Positions 1-5,431 of a stretch of DNA of 5,431 bases are shown here, piece after piece. The notes below the pieces were generated by a model, which ran no database searches, was not told the origin of the DNA, and saw nothing but the letters and a program-made list of their open reading frames with translations. A program made the translations under genes and the position numbers. Source of the DNA: Promethearchaeota archaeon (GTDB lineage: Archaea > Asgardarchaeota > Lokiarchaeia > Sigyniarchaeales > Promethearchaeaceae); contig WJKO01000110.1 of NCBI GenBank assembly GCA_014729055.1, forward strand, positions 1 through 5,431, written 5' to 3'. Position 1 is the first letter of the stretch. Every line of letters begins with the position of its first letter.

Positions 1-425
1 CAACTATGATTAATCGTATGAAAAAAACAATGCAGCCGATACTTAGCTATGTTGAAGATAAAAAAATAGAGATTGTGGTTGAAAACCATGTCGGTTTAGC
101 GGGTCTGAAAGCGTTTATTTTACCACTTAAACAAGAGATTAACCATCCTAAATTTGGACTGCTTCTTGATTTCGGTAATTTTAACCCTAAAAACGATATT
201 TATGATATGATCCCAAAATTAGAAGACTTCATCCATCTAGTGCATTGTAAATCATATAACTTTGATGAAAAAGGTGAGGAAACTACCCTCGATTATAATC
301 GTATAATGCGTGAATTAAATGAGATTAGTTATAACGGATATTATTCGATTGAATATGAGGGGAAAGGCGATAATTTAAAGGGAACTAAGAAGACATTGGA
401 ATTGATGAAAAAGTATTTGCGTTAA
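1..425 (+). CDS. Sugar phosphate isomerase/epimerase-like TIM-barrel protein, 5'-truncated by window edge
   Basis: This is the C-terminal half of a xylose-isomerase-like TIM-barrel protein (AP endonuclease family 2 fold). Family members are usually about 260-300 residues and only about 140 are here. The frame is open to the first bases of the window, so the ATG at position 6 is probably internal. Counting from that ATG, the expected metal ligands appear in the family order: Glu26 in IVVENH at the end of a beta strand, Asp55 in LLLDFGN, His80 in HLVHCKS, and Glu116 in YYSIEYEG near the C terminus. These enzymes usually isomerise or epimerise sugars or sugar-like acids with a divalent metal in the cytoplasm; the substrate cannot be told from this part. 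The gene ends 69 bases before another TIM-barrel gene on the same strand, which suggests cotranscription. The fold call is firm; the exact reaction is unknown. Confidence 0.82.
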   Translation, partial: TMINRMKKTMQPILSYVEDKKIEIVVENHVGLAGLKAFILPLKQEINHPKFGLLLDFGNFNPKNDIYDMIPKLEDFIHLVHCKSYNFDEKGEETTLDYNRIMRELNEISYNGYYSIEYEGKGDNLKGTKKTLELMKKYLR

Positions 426-494
426 TAATGAGACATATTCATTAAAAACAAAAAAAAGAACAAATAACAAGCGAAATAAATAGGAAAGAATTGC

Positions 495-1412
495 ATGATT
501 CCAAAGATACCTCTTGAAAATCTTAAGCTCTCGAAAATCGTATGTGGTACAAACCAATTTGTAGCCATCACGCACCGCTTAAATTATTTTGACATACTTA
601 AACATAAGCGCTTCTATAATGATATTCACGTTGTAGCTAAATTTATAACACATCTCGCCGTTAACTATGGAATCAATTGCATCGTGAGCTCACCACGACA
701 GAAGATTTATGATGCGATTAAGATGACCGAGAATGAAACCGGCGAAAAAATACATTGGATTTGTACTCCATCGATTAGAAAAACTGTGAAGGAGCTTGAA
801 TGTGATATATTTAAACAGATAGATTGGTGTGCGGAACATGATGTTTCTGTTTGTATGCCGCATCGAATTTACACAGATCTCGTGCTTGATAAGGAAACGT
901 TGAAAATTGGCGGAACTGAGATAAATCAACTATCTCGTGGAAAATCAATATCCAAGATCATTGCGATGGGTCTTCATATCTATGATAGACAAGTTCCGAA
1001 GGAAAAAATAAAGGAAATGTGGAGTATTTCCTATTCAGACATTGCTGCGCATATTCGGGATGGTAGAATGATTCCTGGACTCTCAACTCATTACATTGAG
1101 TCGATTTTAGCGGTCGAAAAACATAATTATGATGCTCCTCTTATTATTCAACCACTTAATCTGAAAGGATATCAATCTAATGTTGATCCAAAGCGACTTG
1201 TCCAAGTAATTAAAGACACAAACCTGCAAATTTTAAATATCAAGCCAATGGCGGCTGGTCGGCTTAAACCACATCCCGCATTTGAATTCTGCTTGAATAA
1301 TATAAAAATTAGTGATTTTATGTCTTTTGGATTCGGAACTTCATTCGATTATATGGTTGAAGATATAAAAATAATTCAAGATATATTGGTTCGACAAGAA
1401 AAAAATCGCTAA
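495..1412 (+). CDS. Aldo/keto reductase-like TIM-barrel protein, function unknown
   Basis: A 305-residue soluble protein with no signal peptide or membrane segment. It reads as an eight-stranded barrel. The first strand is LSKIVCGTNQF (residues 12-22), followed by helices and the strands INCIVSS (60-66) and IHWICTPS (86-93). Later come IPGLSTHYIES (193-203), PLIIQPLN (215-222), LNIKPMAAGRL (247-257) and MSFGFGTS (276-283). The last three resemble the C-terminal half of aldo/keto reductases, where the cofactor phosphate is held. I cannot place the classic Asp-Tyr-Lys-His catalytic tetrad, so reductase activity is doubtful. It resembles a group of uncharacterised AKR-like proteins that begin with a LSRLIxGxNPF-type strand. 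The start is the only good ATG near the N-terminal strand; AGGAAAG about 6 bases upstream is a weak possible ribosome site. The 69-base A-rich gap before it holds no obvious terminator, so it probably shares a transcript with the upstream isomerase-like gene, suggesting a role in sugar or polyol metabolism (inference). Confidence 0.8.
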   Translation: MIPKIPLENLKLSKIVCGTNQFVAITHRLNYFDILKHKRFYNDIHVVAKFITHLAVNYGINCIVSSPRQKIYDAIKMTENETGEKIHWICTPSIRKTVKELECDIFKQIDWCAEHDVSVCMPHRIYTDLVLDKETLKIGGTEINQLSRGKSISKIIAMGLHIYDRQVPKEKIKEMWSISYSDIAAHIRDGRMIPGLSTHYIESILAVEKHNYDAPLIIQPLNLKGYQSNVDPKRLVQVIKDTNLQILNIKPMAAGRLKPHPAFEFCLNNIKISDFMSFGFGTSFDYMVEDIKIIQDILVRQEKNR

Positions 1413-1438
1413 AAATCATAGAAGAAAATTGGTAAAAA

Positions 1439-1471
1439 AAGAATACGTATTTTATTCTTGCTTTTATTCTT
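1439..1471. terminator. Probable bidirectional terminator between convergent genes
   Basis: A perfect 7-base inverted repeat, AAGAATA at 1439-1445 and TATTCTT at 1453-1459, flanks a 7-base loop. On the minus strand the stem runs straight into seven T residues (the A run at 1434-1440 on the plus strand), which suits termination of the large surface-protein gene ending at 1464. On the plus strand the stem is followed by GCTTTTATTCTTCT, a T-rich run that could end the TIM-barrel transcript. The stem is all A/T but for one G-C pair, so the hairpin is weak and the T-tracts probably matter more, as in archaeal termination. The segment TTTTATTCTT occurs twice, at 1450-1459 and 1462-1471. Confidence 0.5.
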
Positions 1472-4397
1472 CTGGTTTCGATTCTTTTACATCTTTCTTA
1501 TCCACAGACGAACCAATATCATCTTTTTCAGCAGTTTTTTCGTCATCGATTTCCGTTAATGTTATTTCGGCTTTTTGTTCTTCCTCTATAATTTCAGATT
1601 CATTATCTTCTTGAATTTCACTTTCTGTAAGTTCATCTTCGGGTACGGTTTCTAGGATTTCTTCGTTTTCACGTTTCTTCTTGTTTTTGGTCACCTTAAA
1701 AGTTATCAACCCGCCTACAATGACAACACTCGCTATACCTGCACCGATCAGCAACAATTCCCACCATAGAAATCTCGGTCCAATAGTTGATTGTTGATTC
1801 TGACCAAGATCATTGCTCGCAATTTCATTATCCTCATTATCAATCGCACTTACATAATAGGTCAAGATTGTGTTTTCGGGAAACCCGCCGACTGATGCAC
1901 AATATAAATCAGTACCACATGAAGTCATTTCTGCCGTATTAAATTTATTTCCACCATCTGTTGAGTAATAGAGGATCACTTGCCCAATTCCGCTTCCAGT
2001 ATCTGTCACACTGGCTGAAATATTCACGGGTCTTGTTGCTCGTCCTACTTCGGGTTGCATCATGATATTATTAATTGCAGGTTTTGTGCTATCATTGATA
2101 AATACGGAAAGGGGCGAAGCTGGTGCGTTTGTTGGAAAGGTTTTTGTATTGTTAATTTCATCTTCATATTCGATATAATATTCCAATGTATCGCCGTAAT
2201 TATAAACTGATTTTGGCATGGTATAGTTGAAAATCTGCTCATCAACATCAATTTCAGCCATTTCCACTGAATTCCAACCATCGCCTAGATTATAATGTAA
2301 AACTGCATTTTGTATACCCGATCCCCCATCATATAGATCAACAGAGATGTTGAAATCTTCAGTAAATACAGGATTCTCGGGATATTTGTCCCAATCTGTT
2401 ATCTCTGGCATTCCTGTTCCTGTCTTATAATTATCTACAAGTATAGTCATTTCTTTTCCTGGCGTTTGTGAGGTTACATAGATCGAATGTGCAAATAACC
2501 CATAGTTTTCGGGATCTTCAGATGGAAACACATTCTTAAAATCCCAATATAGATTACGCTTCACATCTAACCAAGTATCTGTTGTATTTAGGTTCTTTAC
2601 TATATAGATGCCTTCGTCCGTTTGATTAGATAAGCTAGTTGCTGCACCCGTACCCAACACATATATTATTGATTTTACTGCTAAATTAGTGGTATTAACA
2701 AAGTTTAATGCGGAATAATAAGCATCAAGGGTGTCAATTATTGCATTTGCGAGATAATAATCAAATGAAAACATTATTTCTTTTGTGAGGAATTGACATA
2801 GATAATTCTCGGTCGCATAACCTTCCGTTCCTGCGTTTTTTGTAAAGTTTGCGCAATAAGTGCCATATTGAGATTCAGTAGAGTATTCCCCGTTTAAATC
2901 TGTTAAATCCCAACCTCTTGGCTGTGGATTACTCGGATCTGGATTTTCAAACGAGGGATCCGAAAAAACAGAGGTTATGATTCCAATATCGTCTAATATC
3001 ACCGTCATATTGTTATTGTATTCGGTTGCCAGCACCGATTCCATATATATTGTTCTTAAATATGTTGGATCTCCTGAGGTTAAAGGTTCTAACAAGGTCC
3101 ATAAATCAACTTCAAAATTGTGCCAGATGCCCGTTGTATTATCGATTGAATAATATTTATAATTGCTTGTGTTTGTCCGAGTTTCAAATTCGGTGTCATA
3201 AAGAAAGAATTGAAGCCAATACATATCAGATCCATCATAGAATTCTAACCAGTAGTCAAAATAATACTGTTCAGCTTCTGCAGGCAACTCATCTTCTATA
3301 TAATAACTTAGATTTAACACCATTGGACGATATTCTGAAACCTCGTTATTTTCTCGATATGGATCAATTGTCTGTTGGAAATTCATTTCACATCTTGTTA
3401 ATCGATCCGTTTCATGCGGAGGCTTCACATTTGTAGTGAAATTAAGGGAATTCTTGTCCATTCCTTTTGTGTCTTGAGTAAATTCCGAACTTTTTATATA
3501 GCCTGCATTCTGGTCAGTATATATCCATCCTGTTGGTTTGAGATTCTCCAATGTACTAGACTCAAACCCTCCGTTGAATAATTTTTCCGATTCATCAATC
3601 ATAATACTCATATTATCAACGAAATATATGATATTATCAAATATTTCTGTAAACTCTCCAATCAGTATCTGTATGGCAGAAATTCCCACGGGACCAGTAA
3701 AATCTCCGAAATAATCCCGATAATCTTGGCTAATATTTCTATCCCACATTGAATACCAACTCATACTTTCATTATGATTGGGGACTTTCACGTTATACAT
3801 GTTAGATGTACTTGGTGTATAACCTAAGAAATAATAGAAAATGGACCTTGTATCGTTTAGGTAAACTTGGACAGCACCCGCATCTTGAAAATTATTTTTA
3901 TTATCTGCAGATTCAATAAACCAATCAAATGAAAGGAACGCTTCACTATGGATGGGTGCATTATCGTCGTTTACGACTTGGAATATTGTATTAGTTGTAG
4001 TATCTGTCCCGTAATTGTTAAACTGAAATCGTAAGGACTCCTCTCCTTCTGATTTTCTAGTCGTATTTTGATTAACGATGAAATCCGTTCCAGCATTACT
4101 GCTAAAACCATAAAAATCGTCCTCATGGTCACAATATTCTGAAAATCTTTCAAATTCGCCATTCACTGTTGATCTATTTTCACAAACATTTATATCTTCG
4201 ATCGCATACGTTGGATTATTTGTAAATTGTGAATATGATACGGATGATTCAATTATGCTGTTTAGATTACCATCAGAATTATAATTTATATCATTATAAA
4301 CGCTATATTTATCCAAACTAATAGGCAATAATGCTAAGAGTATAAAAGTCATCGTTATTAGCATTAATAAGGTTTTAAGTCTTCTTCTTTGTAACAT
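1464..4397 (-). CDS. Large modular surface protein: signal sequence, three jelly-roll-like modules, two Ig-like modules, C-terminal TM anchor, acidic tail
   Basis: A 977-residue predicted type I membrane protein. Residues 1-30 form a Sec-type signal or anchor: an RRR-rich start, then a long hydrophobic stretch. Three extracellular modules follow (about 78-269, 273-475 and 477-660). Each opens with a G/S-x-F-E turn (NGEFE, NGGFE, DPSFE) and ends on a strand with DN or DD (VDNMSI, LDDIGI, VDNYKT). Modules 2 and 3 share a P-x-GW motif (288-291, 493-496). This is the look of carbohydrate-binding, galactose-binding-like jelly rolls. Two tandem Ig/FN3-like modules (about 663-770 and 773-870) share a GSGI turn. 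The transmembrane helix is at about 880-900, followed by KNKKKR, which puts the C terminus in the cytoplasm; the last 67 residues are very acidic. The ectodomain has 20 N-x-S/T sequons and 7 cysteines. No catalytic motif is recognised. Likely role: glycan binding, adhesion or cell-envelope structure (inference). No Shine-Dalgarno site precedes the ATG. Confidence 0.88.
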   Translation of the reverse strand: MLQRRRLKTLLMLITMTFILLALLPISLDKYSVYNDINYNSDGNLNSIIESSVSYSQFTNNPTYAIEDINVCENRSTVNGEFERFSEYCDHEDDFYGFSSNAGTDFIVNQNTTRKSEGEESLRFQFNNYGTDTTTNTIFQVVNDDNAPIHSEAFLSFDWFIESADNKNNFQDAGAVQVYLNDTRSIFYYFLGYTPSTSNMYNVKVPNHNESMSWYSMWDRNISQDYRDYFGDFTGPVGISAIQILIGEFTEIFDNIIYFVDNMSIMIDESEKLFNGGFESSTLENLKPTGWIYTDQNAGYIKSSEFTQDTKGMDKNSLNFTTNVKPPHETDRLTRCEMNFQQTIDPYRENNEVSEYRPMVLNLSYYIEDELPAEAEQYYFDYWLEFYDGSDMYWLQFFLYDTEFETRTNTSNYKYYSIDNTTGIWHNFEVDLWTLLEPLTSGDPTYLRTIYMESVLATEYNNNMTVILDDIGIITSVFSDPSFENPDPSNPQPRGWDLTDLNGEYSTESQYGTYCANFTKNAGTEGYATENYLCQFLTKEIMFSFDYYLANAIIDTLDAYYSALNFVNTTNLAVKSIIYVLGTGAATSLSNQTDEGIYIVKNLNTTDTWLDVKRNLYWDFKNVFPSEDPENYGLFAHSIYVTSQTPGKEMTILVDNYKTGTGMPEITDWDKYPENPVFTEDFNISVDLYDGGSGIQNAVLHYNLGDGWNSVEMAEIDVDEQIFNYTMPKSVYNYGDTLEYYIEYEDEINNTKTFPTNAPASPLSVFINDSTKPAINNIMMQPEVGRATRPVNISASVTDTGSGIGQVILYYSTDGGNKFNTAEMTSCGTDLYCASVGGFPENTILTYYVSAIDNEDNEIASNDLGQNQQSTIGPRFLWWELLLIGAGIASVVIVGGLITFKVTKNKKKRENEEILETVPEDELTESEIQEDNESEIIEEEQKAEITLTEIDDEKTAEKDDIGSSVDKKDVKESKPEE
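1698..1760 (-). other. C-terminal transmembrane helix of the surface protein
   Basis: Residues 880-900 are uninterrupted hydrophobic and small residues (LLLIGAG through GGLITF), preceded by FLWWE at the outer interface and followed by KVTKNKKKR. The positive-inside rule places the following 70-residue tail in the cytoplasm. Confidence 0.85.
1788..2411 (-). repeat. Two tandem Ig/FN3-like modules in the surface protein
   Basis: Residues 663-770 and 773-870 share one pattern: FNISVDLYDGGSGIQNAVLHY in the first (read as a strand, a GSGI turn, a strand) against NISASVTDTGSGIGQVILYY in the second. Next comes a VEM/AEM strand, and near the end LEYYIEYEDE against LTYYVSAIDN. The second copy adds a likely Cys827-Cys833 disulfide. 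Such beta-sandwich pairs next to the membrane usually act as a stalk that lifts binding modules off the cell surface. Confidence 0.65.
2418..4166 (-). repeat. Three diverged carbohydrate-binding-like modules in the surface protein
   Basis: Three units of about 190-200 residues (approximate bases 3591-4166, 2973-3581 and 2418-2969) align at the same landmarks. These are an F-E turn at the start (F82-E83, F278-E279, F483-E484), a strand with aromatic or hydrophobic residues (SLRF at 121-124, SLNF at 317-320, YCANF at 514-518), a central FDW/SYY/FDYY strand, and a closing strand ending in VDN or LDD. Modules 2 and 3 keep the P-x-GW motif; module 1 has instead a Cys72/Cys89 pair around its start. 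The similarity is at motif level only, so the copies are old. The fold assignment is by analogy with CBM4/9/22-type jelly rolls. Confidence 0.55.
4308..4397 (-). other. Signal peptide or N-terminal anchor of the surface protein
   Basis: Residues 1-30 have a basic start (QRRRLK) followed by about 18 hydrophobic residues (TLLMLITMTFILLALLPI). Beyond it lies a polar, Asn- and Asp-rich ectodomain. No clear small-x-small cleavage site is seen, so it may be cleaved poorly or kept as an anchor. Confidence 0.75.
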
Positions 4398-4504
4398 GTT
4401 TATTCAGCTCTATTCTAGATTAAATTGATTAAAATCGCTAATCATTACTTTTATCTTTGGATTAAAAAAGGTTAATTTATTAGTAGAAAAAATCATTTTT
4501 AATC
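4398..4504. promoter_or_regulatory. Divergent promoter region with repeated GATTAAA elements
   Basis: This 107-base A/T-rich spacer separates the start codons of the surface protein (minus) and the zinc-ribbon protein (plus). GATTAAA occurs at 4418-4424, 4427-4433 and 4460-4466, and inverted (TTTAATC) at 4498-4504, directly before the plus-strand ATG. TATA-like boxes lie about 25 bases before each start: AATTTATTAG at 4474-4483 for the plus gene, preceded by the purine run AAAAAAGG as a possible BRE, and AATTTAATCT (complement of 4418-4427) for the minus gene. Neither ATG has a Shine-Dalgarno site, so both messages may be leaderless. In DNA this A/T-rich such boxes arise easily by chance. Confidence 0.4.
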
Positions 4505-4924
4505 ATGCCAAAACTGCTGAAATTCGAATGCAATAAGTGTAAGTATAGTTTGCGTACATGGCACGGGGGTGTTATTTATGCTACCGATGATGATGGGAAA
4601 CGTCATACTTGTCCGCATCCGGGAGAGGCATTTGAAATTGCAAAAGTACTCAACATTTCTGAATCAGAAATCATGGGCTTTCCTTATCTTCGAATACCTA
4701 ACCCCGACTTGTATCCTCTGCTCAATGAACGAGTTGGTGTACTCACTGATTGTTTGTGTTTGGAATGTTTGGGTGTATTTAAGATTGATTGGAAGGTAGA
4801 TACGCATATCTGTCCGAAATGTGCGAGTGAAGATGTTATACCTGTGGATCATCTAGGATCAGTTAAATGTCCAAAATGTAAAGAAGGCATCATGTGTTAT
4901 ATTGACACGGGCATAATCAGTTAA
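4505..4924 (+). CDS. Cysteine-rich zinc-ribbon protein, function unknown
   Basis: A 139-residue soluble protein with 11 cysteines arranged as CxxC knuckles: C9/C12 in CNKC, C85/C88 in CLEC, C103/C106 in CPKC and C122/C125 in CPKC, plus single C36, C83 and C131. C85-C88 with C103-C106 makes a classic zinc ribbon with a 14-residue spacing. C9-C12 probably completes a first site with residues from HTCPH (34-38). C122-C125 may use C131 or a histidine. So two or three zinc ions are likely. The middle (about 40-75) looks helical and then Pro-rich, without cysteines. Zinc ribbons of this kind bind nucleic acid or mediate protein contacts, but no named family is recognised. The ATG at 4505 is preceded by no ribosome site. 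Its stop overlaps the stop of the convergent methylase gene on a TTAA. Confidence 0.78.
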   Translation: MPKLLKFECNKCKYSLRTWHGGVIYATDDDGKRHTCPHPGEAFEIAKVLNISESEIMGFPYLRIPNPDLYPLLNERVGVLTDCLCLECLGVFKIDWKVDTHICPKCASEDVIPVDHLGSVKCPKCKEGIMCYIDTGIIS

Positions 4925-5431
4925 TTTTGGAACACTAAGCAATAGTGATGATGAACATTACTAATATATGTATTTGGATATCCCCAGATCCCCAGCTTCT
5001 TGTCGCTCTGGCACCATAACATTTCTTGACACAATTTCCATCCGCCGTCGCGCATTTTTAAGGCAAACTCCCAAGCCAGCGGATAGAAATTTCGTTTTGC
5101 TTTTTGGATATTTTGTAAGATAACTACGCAATATGCTCCATCCCGCATTTTTTCTCTGATTTTTTTGTAGATAGTGGTTAATTTTTCAAGAAATTCATTA
5201 TAATCATCTAAATTTCCTAGATCGTTATCCAATTCACTAAATGTAGCATCATATCCTGCTTTAATTCTTTCTTTCTGAGTTGAATCGGAACCGCCGCGGG
5301 AATGATGTAGCATATCCCAATATGGGGGAGAACAGATTGAAAAATCGATTAACGGTAATTTCATTTCATCCACTCGGTTTGTATCTCCTAAAATGACGTA
5401 GTTTTTTGTTCGTTTGGCTCCAATCTTTGCC
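4921..5431 (-). CDS. DNA methyltransferase (N4-cytosine/N6-adenine type), C-terminal part, truncated by right window edge
   Basis: About 170 residues of an amino-DNA methyltransferase. The frame stays open to the window edge and the upstream codons read KNYVILGDTNRV, the usual GD-containing strand just before the catalytic motif. The GTG at 5373 is therefore internal and the real start lies off the window. Motif IV is SPPYW, four residues after the strand IDFSIC; the Ser-Pro-Pro-Tyr form is commonest in N4-cytosine enzymes. Next come DLGNLDDYNEF, a helix, AYCVVILQN (a strand like VVVVxD), a W-rich strand (MLWCQ), GYPNTYISN and a last strand HHYCLVFQN. The protein ends there with no DPFxGSG motif I, so the AdoMet-binding half is expected upstream of this part, as in the archaeal and bacterial family ending in HEYILIFRK. 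No restriction endonuclease is visible, so whether it is an orphan or part of a restriction-modification system is open. Confidence 0.85.
   Translation of the reverse strand, partial: AKIGAKRTKNYVILGDTNRVDEMKLPLIDFSICSPPYWDMLHHSRGGSDSTQKERIKAGYDATFSELDNDLGNLDDYNEFLEKLTTIYKKIREKMRDGAYCVVILQNIQKAKRNFYPLAWEFALKMRDGGWKLCQEMLWCQSDKKLGIWGYPNTYISNVHHHYCLVFQN

Noticed and set aside
426..444. Inverted repeat TAATGA ... TCATTA just after the first gene
   Set aside because: Only six base pairs and followed by an A-rich, not T-rich, run on the plus strand, so it does not look like a terminator; likely chance in A/T-rich DNA.
690..929. 79-residue open frame on the minus strand inside the AKR-like gene
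   Set aside because: Antisense to a well-supported gene and without recognisable motifs.
1429..1614. 61-residue Ser- and Phe-rich plus-strand open frame starting in the convergent gap
   Set aside because: Its Ser/Phe richness is the complement of the Glu/Lys-rich tail of the surface protein; no motif of its own.
3026..3436. 136-residue open frame on the plus strand
   Set aside because: It lies wholly opposite the surface-protein gene, has no recognisable domain, and its composition looks like the reverse reading of that gene.
5371..5373. GTG as the start codon of the methylase
   Set aside because: The frame remains open to the window edge and the upstream residues fit the conserved strand before the catalytic motif, so the gene begins off the window.
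4505..5431. Restriction-modification or defence system made of the zinc-ribbon and methylase genes
   Set aside because: No endonuclease, helicase or specificity subunit is visible, and the genes converge rather than forming an operon.
1..5431. CRISPR array, transposon ends, tRNA or rRNA
   Set aside because: I saw no regularly spaced direct repeats, no transposase motifs with terminal inverted repeats, and no cloverleaf or rRNA signature on either strand.

Overview
The window is AT-rich DNA with five protein-coding genes and no RNA gene, insertion sequence or CRISPR array that I can see. It looks archaeal. The reasons are a very large N-glycosylation-rich surface protein with a C-terminal membrane anchor and a charged cytoplasmic tail, mostly absent Shine-Dalgarno sites with TATA-like boxes about 25 bases before start codons, and T-rich terminators. 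The style of the surface protein and the base composition would suit an Asgard-type or Thermoplasmata-like archaeon, but no marker gene is present, so this is inference only.

Layout, left to right. (1) Positions 1-425, plus strand: the C-terminal half of a sugar phosphate isomerase/epimerase-like TIM barrel, cut by the left edge. (2) Positions 495-1412, plus strand: a second TIM-barrel protein, distantly like aldo/keto reductases. It follows 69 bases behind and is probably in the same transcript. (3) A short convergent spacer (1413-1463) with a hairpin and T-tracts on both strands, probably a shared terminator. (4) Positions 1464-4397, minus strand: a 977-residue type I membrane surface protein. 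It has a signal sequence, three jelly-roll-like carbohydrate-binding-type modules, two tandem Ig/FN3-like modules, one transmembrane helix and an acidic cytoplasmic tail. (5) A 107-base divergent intergenic region (4398-4504) with repeated GATTAAA elements and TATA-like boxes for both flanking genes. (6) Positions 4505-4924, plus strand: a 139-residue protein with 11 cysteines and several zinc-ribbon pairs. (7) Positions 4921-5431, minus strand: the C-terminal part of a DNA methyltransferase with an SPPYW catalytic motif, cut by the right edge. It converges on gene 6 so tightly that the two stop codons lie on one TTAA palindrome.

Functional links are limited. The two TIM-barrel genes plausibly form one carbohydrate-metabolism operon. 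The surface protein may bind glycans or other cells. The zinc-ribbon and methylase genes are physically adjacent, but nothing shows that they work together. I found no complete novel system. The most worthwhile leads are the modular surface protein, the uncharacterised zinc-ribbon protein, and the non-permuted layout inferred for the methylase.
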